A DNA stretch of 44,667 bases, taken from Nitrospira sp. (lineage in GTDB: Bacteria > Nitrospirota > Nitrospiria > Nitrospirales > Nitrospiraceae). The notes under the pieces were generated by a model. That model searched no databases. It saw only the letters and a program-made list of their open reading frames with translations, and had not been told where the DNA came from. Positions within the stretch are counted from its first letter, which is position 1; every line of letters begins with the position of its first letter. A program made the translations under genes and the position numbers. Where the stretch lies: the NCBI GenBank assembly GCA_019636835.1, contig JAHBWU010000024.1:1-44667 (forward strand), given 5' to 3'. This document shows, one piece after another, positions 34,262-41,591 of the stretch.

Positions 34262-34341
34262 TGTCCGGGCGGCTGCCTCCGTCGCGAACCAGCGCGGGGG
34301 GCAGGCACATCTTATTTGTTTGATCGACGTCCCGCATTTTT
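34262..34341 (+). promoter_or_regulatory. structured leader element E1 upstream of tonB
   Basis: It shares with 39971-40049 the ordered blocks GTCCG, GGCTGCCTCC (34271-34280), ACCAGCGCGGGG (34288-34299), AGGC-CA-CT, CCCGC and TTTTT. CCCGC (34331-34335) can pair with the upstream GCGGG (34294-34298) to form a weak terminator, or with the downstream GCGGG (34347-34351). This gives two exclusive folds, 70 bases before the tonB start. It matches no riboswitch class I recognise. Confidence 0.45.
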
Positions 34342-34409
34342 CAAGAGCGGGTGATGCAATAAGGGCACTTAAGGACTGTTTGCCGACAGTTAGGAGGTCG
34401 CAAAACACC

Positions 34410-35273
34410 ATGATATCGGCAGATGACAACCGATTATTTTTCCCAGCCTGGGGCATCTCGCTGACCCTGCATGGAGCGGTCGTCGGCCTCGCGCTTGCGT
34501 TTGCCACACAGGTTAAGCCCATTTTGCCTGAGGATGTGTTCAAGTGGGAGGTGGCCTTAGTGGAGGCGGCGAAGTCTGAATCCCGGTCTGAACAAGTCCA
34601 ATCAGTCGTGACACCGGAACAACCGCCGGCGAGAGTCGCGCCTCCGTCACGGACGAAACGAGTGCCTGAGACATATCAGGCGGTGAAGCCGTTAGAGCAG
34701 AAAGTCGAACCGCCTCCAACGACGATCGAACCGGTACAATCGATCGAACAGAAGGTTGAGCCTCTTCATCCCCGTGAAGAGCCGATTGAGCCAATGGCCG
34801 AGTCGGTTGCCGTTGCCACTCCGATCAAACCGGTTGAGCCGACAACCGATGTTCCTGTTGCTGCCGCGTCACATGAAGCCTCTACTCCACAAGAGACACC
34901 GCAATCTTTGCCGCAAGAAAACAGCATGGATGATGCTCCGATGCAAGTGGCGAAGGTTGCAGCGCCGGGTTCAGACGTGAAGCTGGATAATCGATGGGTA
35001 GGTGAATCGCTCTGGCGGCGGGTTGCCGAGCTCAAACGCTATCCGAATTCTGCTCGTATGAACGGCCAAGAGGGGAAAGTGATTTTGAAAGCCATCATCC
35101 GATCTGATGGACAGTTGGCCGACGTATCCGTCCAGAAAAGTTCTGGACATAGCGTACTCGACACGGCGGCGATGGAGGCGGTGAAACTTGCGTGCCCGCT
35201 CCACATGAAACATGCCATCGGAAAGCCAATGATCGTGGTAAGTCTTCCGATTGTGTACAGCTTGGCCAACTGA
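34410..35273 (+). CDS. tonB: TonB-family energy transducer
   Basis: 287 aa from the ATG at 34410, with AGGAGG twelve bases upstream; the frame opens earlier (34248) but that part lies in the E1 element. A single N-terminal transmembrane helix (~12-33) holds Ser17 and His21, the S-x3-H pair that TonB uses to contact ExbB/ExbD. A long Pro/Glu/Val-rich spacer (~60-160) spans the periplasm. The C-terminal domain (~200-287) has the typical RRVAELKRYPNSARMNGQEG and VSVQKSSGHSVLDTAAMEAV segments. It should energise the receptor at 37588-39909. No exbB or exbD occurs in the window, so those must be encoded elsewhere. Confidence 0.92.
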   Translation: MISADDNRLFFPAWGISLTLHGAVVGLALAFATQVKPILPEDVFKWEVALVEAAKSESRSEQVQSVVTPEQPPARVAPPSRTKRVPETYQAVKPLEQKVEPPPTTIEPVQSIEQKVEPLHPREEPIEPMAESVAVATPIKPVEPTTDVPVAAASHEASTPQETPQSLPQENSMDDAPMQVAKVAAPGSDVKLDNRWVGESLWRRVAELKRYPNSARMNGQEGKVILKAIIRSDGQLADVSVQKSSGHSVLDTAAMEAVKLACPLHMKHAIGKPMIVVSLPIVYSLAN

Positions 35274-35335
35274 GCCACGAGGGATATTGAATGTTGTCAG
35301 GACATGAACAGATGCAGAGACGGGAAGGTTCATCG

Positions 35336-36613
35336 ATGCGAGGGCACACTGCCGGACTTGTCGGGGTGCTGTCATTACTGGTGTCGTTGCCGGTATGGGC
35401 TGAAAGCCCCGAGTCGGTCACAACCATGGGCCCGAAGTGGATGACAGTGCATCAGGTGAAGGGCGTGGTCGGGCCGTCGGTGCAGATTGATGAGCGGGGT
35501 ATCGTTTCAGCTACCTGGGTAGAAGAGGACAAGGACACGCGCACCATTTTCTTTGCAAAATCCGAAAAGCCAAATGAGGCGCTCGGAACCTCCGTTCCTG
35601 TCAATCGCCCAACCGAGGATGTCTATTATCGTCAGGAGTCTCCAGCTTTAGCAGTCCATGGGAATGAGGTCTTTGTCACCTGGTCGCAGACTCATCCGAA
35701 GATCACCCCGGATAAGCCGTTTTCCGGTGAGCTGAGGCTCAGCAAGTCCACCGATGGAGGGCGAACATTTGCTCCGTCCATCTTGGTGAATGACGACGGG
35801 CAAGTTATCCAGCATACGTTCGATTCGATTCAGGCCGCTCCGGACGGAACTCTGCATATGGCATGGATCGACGGCCGAGAAGGCCGGAAAGAACCAGGCA
35901 CGTTCGTGGCCAGATCGGTCGATCATGGCCGCACGATCGCAAAGAATTTTAAGATCGACGATAATACCTGTGTTTGCTGTAGGACAGCCGTCGCGACGTC
36001 AGCCGACGGCGTCGTCTATGTCGCATGGCGAAAGATTTTCGACGGCAACATTCGCGAGACTGTGGTGTCTCGATCGATGGATCACGGCGAGACTTTTTCC
36101 ACATCGGTTGTCGTGGGCAACGATCGGTGGGTCTATCCCGCCTGTCCGCATCGTCCGGCGTCCCTCGGGGTCGATCAGCGAGGGCGACTGTATGTCGTCT
36201 GGTACACGGAGGGCGCGGATGAGACGCCCGCAATCTACTTGGCCTACTCCGATGACCAGGGGAAGACATTTTCCGCCAAAAAACAACTGAACCGGTCGAA
36301 GGGGACCTTCCCGGACCACCCGCAAATGGCAGTCGATCCGGCAGGGAGGATTGCCGTGATCTGGGAAGAGCAATCACCTGTCCGTCGAGAAGTCGTGGTC
36401 AGCTATTCTCTCGATCGCGGCCGGTCGTTCAACGAGCCGATCAAACTGAACGAGAAGAACGGACAGACGCCGGCGGTGGCAGTCAATCAGCAGGGAACGG
36501 TCGTGATGGGCTGGAAGGAGCATGCGATGCCGGCTCATCGCCTGGTCATCCAAACCATGCAGTTTCCCAGTACGGAACTCGCGCTTAGGGAGGCCGAAGA
36601 CCATGAGCCGTAA
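35336..36613 (+). CDS. secreted five-Asp-box propeller (sialidase/BNR-like) with Cys motifs
   Basis: 425 aa from the ATG at 35336, which has a good Shine-Dalgarno (GGAAGG) and begins a signal peptide ending near VWA-ES. Five Asp boxes (S-x-D-x-G-x-[TS]-F type) occur near residues 137-146, 192-201, 245-254, 303-312 and 356-365, indicating a six-bladed propeller of the sialidase fold. The catalytic residues of true sialidases are not evident. Unusual for the fold are C212, C214 and C215 (TCVCCRT) and C270 with H272 (ACPHRP), which could together form a metal or disulphide site. Its stop overlaps the start of the next gene by eleven bases. I expect a periplasmic metal-binding or scaffold role, not sugar hydrolysis. 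Confidence 0.8.
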   Translation: MRGHTAGLVGVLSLLVSLPVWAESPESVTTMGPKWMTVHQVKGVVGPSVQIDERGIVSATWVEEDKDTRTIFFAKSEKPNEALGTSVPVNRPTEDVYYRQESPALAVHGNEVFVTWSQTHPKITPDKPFSGELRLSKSTDGGRTFAPSILVNDDGQVIQHTFDSIQAAPDGTLHMAWIDGREGRKEPGTFVARSVDHGRTIAKNFKIDDNTCVCCRTAVATSADGVVYVAWRKIFDGNIRETVVSRSMDHGETFSTSVVVGNDRWVYPACPHRPASLGVDQRGRLYVVWYTEGADETPAIYLAYSDDQGKTFSAKKQLNRSKGTFPDHPQMAVDPAGRIAVIWEEQSPVRREVVVSYSLDRGRSFNEPIKLNEKNGQTPAVAVNQQGTVVMGWKEHAMPAHRLVIQTMQFPSTELALREAEDHEP

Positions 36614-37172
36614 AACCGGTCGGTTACTGATCGCCCTGCTGCTCACCGGATGCGCCATTACCATCGGTGTCGGCGGATACGTAGCCCGTGCTGCAACCTC
36701 GGTGAGCGATCCGTTCGCCGCGCTGCGCGTCACTCGAGTCGCGGCGGCTGTTCCGATCGCGCCATTTGACCTGAAAGCGCTCGACGGTGGAACTGTTCGC
36801 TCCAACGAGTTGGCCGGGAAGGTCGTGTTGCTCAATTTTTGGGCGACCTGGTGTGGGCCTTGTAAAGAGGAAATGCCGTCGTTGGCCAAACTGCAAACGC
36901 AGTTCGATTCGGCGCGGTTCCAAGTCATCACGATTACGACGGACATGCATCCACGCGGCATCAAGCAGTTTCTGGATTATCTGGGGATTCATCTGCCTGT
37001 ACTGTTTGACGAGAGCGAAGACGTGTCGAGGACGTTTATGGTGCGCGGCTTGCCGACAACGGTGCTCATTCGGCCGGACGGTCGTGCCGTCGGTCGTGCG
37101 GTCGGTCCCAGGGCTTGGGACAGTGAAGAGTCGGTGGCGTTGGTACGCCACATTCTCGAAGAAACGAAATGA
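36603..37172 (+). CDS. TlpA/ResA-like membrane-anchored thioredoxin (CGPC)
   Basis: 189 aa. An N-terminal membrane helix (residues ~7-28) precedes a thioredoxin-like domain with the active site FWATWCGPCKEE (C84, C87) and the cis-proline loop GLPTTVLI. TlpA/ResA proteins reduce disulphides in the periplasm, for example during cytochrome maturation or CuA assembly. The ATG at 36603 lies inside the last codons of the propeller gene, preceded by GGAGG, and its own stop overlaps the next start as ATGA. The propeller, thioredoxin and P2 genes are therefore one translationally coupled unit. A role in keeping the Cys motifs of its neighbours reduced is an inference from this coupling. Confidence 0.9.
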   Translation: MSRKTGRLLIALLLTGCAITIGVGGYVARAATSVSDPFAALRVTRVAAAVPIAPFDLKALDGGTVRSNELAGKVVLLNFWATWCGPCKEEMPSLAKLQTQFDSARFQVITITTDMHPRGIKQFLDYLGIHLPVLFDESEDVSRTFMVRGLPTTVLIRPDGRAVGRAVGPRAWDSEESVALVRHILEETK

Positions 37173-37474
37173 AACGCAGGATTGCGCTCGTTGCAGTCGG
37201 GATGGTCGCGCTCTACACCGCTCTCGCGATCGGTGCGGCAGGTTGTCTCTTCGCGCAGGCAGAGGGGCCTGTCCATGCGCACCACCCTCCGTCTCATGCC
37301 GCTCACTCCACGCTCTGTGCCTGGATTTGTCAGGTTAACCCGACGGTCAGCATCCACGTCACCGTACCTCTTCCGGCGTTCTTTATCGTAGTGGCGATGC
37401 AGCGGTTGGTTGGTGCAGCCCCACAACTCCATTTCATTTCCGCTGTTTCTCGTTCTCGGGCTCCCCCTCGGTGA
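37169..37474 (+). CDS. small secreted His-rich CxWxC protein (P2)
   Basis: 101 aa. A signal peptide (residues ~1-31, with Cys26 before the AQA cleavage site) leads to H36, H38, H39, H43 and H46, then LCAWIC (C50, C54), a hydrophobic segment and SRAPPR at the end (RAPP 97-100). It has the same plan and length as P1. The ATG overlaps the thioredoxin stop in ATGA, so the thioredoxin and P2 are made together; the same overlap type joins the other thioredoxin to P3. It is followed after 113 bases by the TonB-dependent receptor gene. The predicted hydrophobic segment (~62-80) could also be a second membrane helix. Confidence 0.72.
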   Translation: MKRRIALVAVGMVALYTALAIGAAGCLFAQAEGPVHAHHPPSHAAHSTLCAWICQVNPTVSIHVTVPLPAFFIVVAMQRLVGAAPQLHFISAVSRSRAPPR

Positions 37475-37587
37475 TCCTTTTCTAAATCCGGAGCGGGTCT
37501 TATGCGGTTACCGGCGTTGGCAGCCCAAGAAGGCTGTGCGTCGCACCGTGTCCTTCAATAATCTGCTTGAGCGAGGAGTGGGCAATC

Positions 37588-39909
37588 ATGTCTGAACCGG
37601 CAGGTGGTTCTCGATGGGGTTATGCGATTGCTGTAGGTATGTTTGTGATGTGTGCGGTTGGGAGCGGCAAAGTGCTTGCGCAGGATGCGCCTTCTTCTGA
37701 TCCATCCACGTCGCCGCGAGAGAGAGCGTTGCGCGATCAACTGAAGAATATTCTGCAGGAACTGGATGAGTTGCAGCAGAAGAAAGAGAGCGAGAAGCCT
37801 GAAGCGGAACGTCCGACGATTATTAAGGAGAACGCTGAGTCGGCCTCGCCGGAGGCTGCAACTGAAGCTACATCGGAGGCAAAACCGGATTTCGATCTGG
37901 CCGACATGAGCATTGTCAGCAAGCGTCTTCAAAAACGTCCGGAAGGAATGTCGCTGTCGGCGACGGTCCCATCAGAAACAGAATCGCAGCCGACCAGGAC
38001 CATGAAGGAATCGATGGAATCGCTTCCCGGCGTCGTGTTGCGGCAAGCCAATGGGCCTCGCGATTTCAGCATCATGATTCGCGGACAGGGTGCCAAGACG
38101 ACCTTCGCGATTCGAGACATCAAGGTGTACGAAGACGGATTCATCCAGACCCAATCCGACGGTCTCTCACGGCTTGACATTCATGACCCTTGGTTTATGC
38201 GCAGCGTCGAAGTCATTCGAGGCGCGTCATCTTCCTTGTACGACAATTACGCGTTGGGTGGAATGGTGCACTTCCGAACCAGACGCGGCAGCGATATTCG
38301 CGGGCTGGAAACCTTCTTTTCAGGAGGGTCGTTTGGATATCAGAAGTACGGCGTTGCCATCGGTCAAGAAACGGAGAAGTTCGACATTTCAATGTTCGGC
38401 AGCCATGTGGCGGAAGACGGCTATATCCGGCACAGCAATTACAACACGCAGACTATCAACTTCAATGCTCGCTATAAGATCGATGATCGACAAAATTTTT
38501 ATTTCAAGGCCATCACGAACTGGCTCAATACCAAAGTGCCGACTAGGCTCAGCCAAAGCCAGTTTTTCGCCGACGAGCGGCAGGCCGGCACCAATGCTCT
38601 CTTGTTTAATCAAAGTCGGGTTGATCGGCGCACGATCGTCGGCGGGATCTATGAGCGACAGATCGACGCGAATACCGTCTTGACGGTGGAAGCCGACTAC
38701 GACGTCAAAGACATCCAACAGTCATTTGCGCAGATTGGCGAAAACACCAACCCGAATTACAAGAGCTATGCCGATTTGCGACACGATGGCCGGTTGGGAA
38801 CTCTGCCCCTCCGAAGCTATGTCGGCTTCTTTGTCAATCAGCTGGAACAAAAGGGCAACTCCTTCCAGAATCTTGCGGATGGCTTCGGGACCAAAGGGAC
38901 ATTGATTCAGAACAGCCGAGGAACTATTTTCAACATCGGCGGGCGCATCCGGGAGGAATTGGAATTTTACCCGAACTGGATCTTAGCGGTCGGGCTCGGC
39001 TTCGAACAGTCCCGTCTCAGCGTGCATGCCACGAACTACGATCCGGTAACCGGCGCACTCGCCACGCGGGCCAGCGCCAACCGTACCTTCTCCAACTGGG
39101 CGCCGGAGGGGTCGATAACCTGGAAGCCATCACCAGACCGTCGTCATTGGATTCGAGCTTCGGCGGGATATGGCATCCCGCAATTCGCTAACCTTCTACG
39201 AAATCCCGTTGATGGAACGCCTGGAACCAACTTCAGCCTGAAGCCACAGAAGAACCTAAATTTGGAAATCGGCACGGAGATGAGGCTGCATCCGACTTTG
39301 CTCGTGCATGTGGCTGGTTTCTATACCTTTTACAAGGACGAAATAATCCAACAGACTATCTCAACGGGTAACGTTGCATCTATCAATGCGGACTCCTCCA
39401 GATACCGTGGGGTCGAAGTATTCGCCGATTGGCGGCCGGTGTCAGGTTTGCGGGTATCCGGCGCTTACACGCACATCGATTCGGAATACATCAACTTTAG
39501 CGATCGAACTGCTGCCGGTTTCATTGTCCGGGACGGAAAGCAGGTGCCCAATGTGCCGACCGACATCCTGAACGGCAAACTGGAATACTATCATGCGGCG
39601 ACGGGATGGGGGGCCTGGGTTGAAGGGAATTACTCGAACAGCTATTTCTTGAACAACAATAATACGTTCGGATTTCCCTCTTACGTGATTGGAAACGTCA
39701 ATGTGCACAAGAATATCGAACTCTCAAAATCTTCATGGTTCCGATTTGCCAAACTGTTTGTCGAGGTCGACAACGTTGCAGATACGAAGTACGCCGCTTC
39801 TGGAACCGTGATTACCGGTGAAGCGCATGCTGATGCCGCAAGTCAACAGATCTTTTTTGCCGGCTATGGACGAGCGATTTATGGAGGGGTGACATTAGGA
39901 CTTTTTTAG
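37588..39909 (+). CDS. TonB-dependent outer-membrane receptor with N-terminal coiled-coil extension
   Basis: 773 aa from the ATG at 37588 (GAGGAG upstream); a TTG seven codons earlier is less likely. After the signal peptide (to ~31) comes a charged segment of about 80 residues with a coiled coil (~45-75, RALRDQLKNILQELDELQQK). The plug (~125-235) has ESLPGVVLRQ, FSIMIRGQGAK and VEVIRGASSSLYDNYALGG. The rest is a 22-strand-type barrel ending in ...TLGLF with terminal Phe. Substrates of such receptors are usually metal chelates or cobalamin. The N-terminal extension is not the STN signalling domain of FecA-type receptors and resembles none I know. Genomic setting suggests copper or another soft metal, without proof. 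Confidence 0.92.
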   Translation: MSEPAGGSRWGYAIAVGMFVMCAVGSGKVLAQDAPSSDPSTSPRERALRDQLKNILQELDELQQKKESEKPEAERPTIIKENAESASPEAATEATSEAKPDFDLADMSIVSKRLQKRPEGMSLSATVPSETESQPTRTMKESMESLPGVVLRQANGPRDFSIMIRGQGAKTTFAIRDIKVYEDGFIQTQSDGLSRLDIHDPWFMRSVEVIRGASSSLYDNYALGGMVHFRTRRGSDIRGLETFFSGGSFGYQKYGVAIGQETEKFDISMFGSHVAEDGYIRHSNYNTQTINFNARYKIDDRQNFYFKAITNWLNTKVPTRLSQSQFFADERQAGTNALLFNQSRVDRRTIVGGIYERQIDANTVLTVEADYDVKDIQQSFAQIGENTNPNYKSYADLRHDGRLGTLPLRSYVGFFVNQLEQKGNSFQNLADGFGTKGTLIQNSRGTIFNIGGRIREELEFYPNWILAVGLGFEQSRLSVHATNYDPVTGALATRASANRTFSNWAPEGSITWKPSPDRRHWIRASAGYGIPQFANLLRNPVDGTPGTNFSLKPQKNLNLEIGTEMRLHPTLLVHVAGFYTFYKDEIIQQTISTGNVASINADSSRYRGVEVFADWRPVSGLRVSGAYTHIDSEYINFSDRTAAGFIVRDGKQVPNVPTDILNGKLEYYHAATGWGAWVEGNYSNSYFLNNNNTFGFPSYVIGNVNVHKNIELSKSSWFRFAKLFVEVDNVADTKYAASGTVITGEAHADAASQQIFFAGYGRAIYGGVTLGLF

Positions 39910-39969
39910 CAAAATGTTGTGAGCGATGTATCGATCACTTGCTCACTTAGGACGGAGAAAACAGTGATC

Positions 39970-40049
39970 GGTCCGAGTTTGGCTGCCTCCTCTCTCGGAC
40001 CAGCGCGGGGTGGAGGCGCACCTCCCTTGGCCTCCAGCCCGCGCTTTTT
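39970..40049 (+). terminator. structured element E2 with strong Rho-independent terminator after the receptor gene
   Basis: The 5' stem GGTCCGAG (39970-39977) / CTCGGACC (39994-40001) carries GGCTGCCTCC in its loop. It is followed by a long terminator stem, AGCGCGGG-TGGAGGC (40002-40017) against GCCTCCA-CCCGCGCT (40030-40045) with one G-G mismatch, and T5 (40045-40049). CGCTTTT at 40042-40048 can also pair with AAAAGCG (40055-40061). GCCTCC in the first loop is complementary to GGAGGC in the terminator, so an antiterminated fold is possible. The block order is the same as in E1 upstream of tonB. Confidence 0.65.
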
Positions 40050-40211
40050 AACAGAAAAGCGAGATAATGGGTCCATCAGATTCTCGGCACGGTGAGTGAG
40101 ACTCTGTCTAGCGCCTGACTGCCGGTTCGGCGAACTGAGAGGGTGACTGCGATGCACTCCGCTCCTCTACGGAGATGAATCAAGTCGGAATCTCGAAAAG
40201 GAGACCGTCCA

Positions 40212-40445
40212 ATGCCTCTGACTGAAGATGCGAGTCGAACCGTGACGAACACCATGGAAAGGACGCTGGTACGAGTAGGCGAAGCAGCGGAGCTGCTGTC
40301 GGTCAGTCGTTGGACCATTTATCGATGGGTCGACGAAGGGCGATTGCGCGGCACGAAGATCGGCAAAGGGAGTTTACGAATCTTCCGCCAGTCCATTGTT
40401 GACTTAATTGAAAGCAATGAGAGCGGCTCGTTCAGCACGTTTTAG
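40212..40445 (+). CDS. excisionase-family (HTH_17) DNA-binding protein
   Basis: 77 aa, preceded by AAGGAG eight bases before the ATG. A winged-helix MerR-like/excisionase domain covers residues ~19-66: VRVGEAAELLSVSRWTIYRW, then a wing (RLRGTKIGKGSLRIF) and a short helix. There is no effector domain. Such proteins act as excisionases of mobile elements or as small transcription factors. No integrase or attachment site is in the window, and the gene sits between the receptor and a thioredoxin gene of the cluster. I therefore favour a local regulator, possibly binding the tandem repeat 42 bases downstream. Confidence 0.82.
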   Translation: MPLTEDASRTVTNTMERTLVRVGEAAELLSVSRWTIYRWVDEGRLRGTKIGKGSLRIFRQSIVDLIESNESGSFSTF

Positions 40446-40486
40446 CGAGCCAGGTAGTGATAACGACGATTGTGTGACTAAGTGTA

Positions 40487-40514
40487 GCATCGGTAAGCAA
40501 GCATCGGTAGACAA
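40487..40514 (+). repeat. tandem 14-base repeat upstream of the second tlpA-like gene
   Basis: GCATCGGTAAGCAA (40487-40500) is followed directly by GCATCGGTAGACAA (40501-40514), differing at two positions. The stretch TGTAGCATCGG just at its start also occurs upstream of P1 (33864-33874). The repeat lies in the 180-base spacer between the HTH gene and the second thioredoxin gene, in a promoter-like position. Confidence 0.55.
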
Positions 40515-40625
40515 GTCATCTGGTGTGCAGTATAGAGACGGGAATACTTGGCGAGGTTCGTGAATGTATCAAGCAAAGTAAGATAACTTAAAGTGAAGTG
40601 TGCTGTGCTTTGGAGAGCAAGAGGC

Positions 40626-41189
40626 ATGAATCAGGTCAAAAATAGAACCTCGCGGACAGTCCTAATCATTGGCTTCATGCTGATCCTCGGCGGTGAGTTG
40701 GCATGGGCAATGGGTTCGCGAGTCCCTGCTGTAGGGACTACCGCAGAGGACTTTCATTTAACCGATCTGTCGGGTAAGGAGCAGAGCTTGAGTCAGTATC
40801 GCGGCAACGTCGTGTTGGTAAACTTCTGGGCCACGTGGTGTAAGCCCTGCACGACAGAAATGCCGGCGATGCAGGCCACGTACGATAAACTTCTTGGAAA
40901 GGGATTCGTGGTGCTGGCGATCAACGAATTGGAGAATGAGACCAAGGTGCGCGAGCACATCACGCAATACGGCCATACGTTTCCAGTGCTCATGGATCGG
41001 GACAACAAAGTCGCGAACCAGTTCGGAGTCTTTGGGTTGCCTGTCAGCGTCTTTATCGATGGAAAAGGCGTCGTTCGCGAGTACATCAAAGGCGGCCTGT
41101 TGACGGAGCAAGTAATTCTCGACACCGTGGCACGTATCCAAAAACCTGACGCGGTGAAGGCTGCATCCCTACAGCAGGGGAATGATTAG
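40626..41189 (+). CDS. TlpA/ResA-like thioredoxin (CKPC)
   Basis: 187 aa from the ATG at 40626; the frame opens at 40593 but the later start follows GGAG. A signal anchor (residues ~9-29) precedes a thioredoxin domain with active site FWATWCKPCTTE (C72, C75) and the loop GLPVSVFID. It differs from the first thioredoxin (CGPC) in the active-site dipeptide, suggesting a different redox potential. The central insert of ResA/TlpA proteins (NELENETKVREHITQYGHTF) is present. Its stop overlaps the start of the P3 gene by eight bases, repeating the thioredoxin-P arrangement seen at 37169. Confidence 0.9.
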   Translation: MNQVKNRTSRTVLIIGFMLILGGELAWAMGSRVPAVGTTAEDFHLTDLSGKEQSLSQYRGNVVLVNFWATWCKPCTTEMPAMQATYDKLLGKGFVVLAINELENETKVREHITQYGHTFPVLMDRDNKVANQFGVFGLPVSVFIDGKGVVREYIKGGLLTEQVILDTVARIQKPDAVKAASLQQGND

Positions 41190-41496
41190 GACAGATGACG
41201 TGAAACGACCCGCATTTGTTTGGGCCTTGTTGTTCTGCGTCGTACTGGTGAATGGGTTCATGGCTGCCCCCAGCGTCAGCCATGCCGAACATCATGCCCA
41301 CCATCAAGCCGGTACCCACTCATCCGGTCTCTGCGCATGGTTGTGTGCCGGTGGGGTGGGGATCGAGTCCTTCGCCGTTCCATTCGCTTCAGAACTTCAG
41401 CTCCTTGAATGGATCAGTATTCCTTCTTCTGACGTAGTCGACACTGCTGTCTCGCTCCCGTACTTCTTCCGCGGACCTCCTCGTCTTCTCGCATAA
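41182..41496 (+). CDS. small secreted His-rich CxWxC protein (P3)
   Basis: 104 aa. A signal peptide (residues ~10-35) is followed by H34, H37, H38, H40, H41 and H46, then LCAWLC (C51, C55), a variable middle and a C-terminal FRGPPRLLA (RGPP 97-100). It is most similar to P1 in the His region (HHQAGTH against QHQAATH). The ATG lies inside the end of the upstream thioredoxin gene, so the two should be co-translated. It precedes an outer-membrane protein gene, as P2 precedes the receptor. Confidence 0.75.
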   Translation: MIRTDDVKRPAFVWALLFCVVLVNGFMAAPSVSHAEHHAHHQAGTHSSGLCAWLCAGGVGIESFAVPFASELQLLEWISIPSSDVVDTAVSLPYFFRGPPRLLA

Positions 41497-41591
41497 CCCA
41501 ACAGTCGACAGCATTCTTAACAATCCGTGTCTCACGTCAGGACCCGATGTGCGGGTTCCGTCGTGTCACAACACAGAAAGAGTTTGGAATC

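Noticed and set aside
34262..34341. Cobalamin riboswitch upstream of tonB
   Set aside because: The B12 box and other conserved blocks of that class are not present; the element is reported only as unclassified.
40212..40445. Mobile element boundary marked by the excisionase-like gene
   Set aside because: No integrase, attachment site, terminal repeat or target duplication was found around it.
41540..41559. GGACCCG/CGGGTTCC hairpin before the beta-barrel gene as a third copy of the E1/E2 element
   Set aside because: It lacks the GGCTGCCTCC and ACCAGCGCGGGG blocks and the T-run, so it is just a local hairpin.
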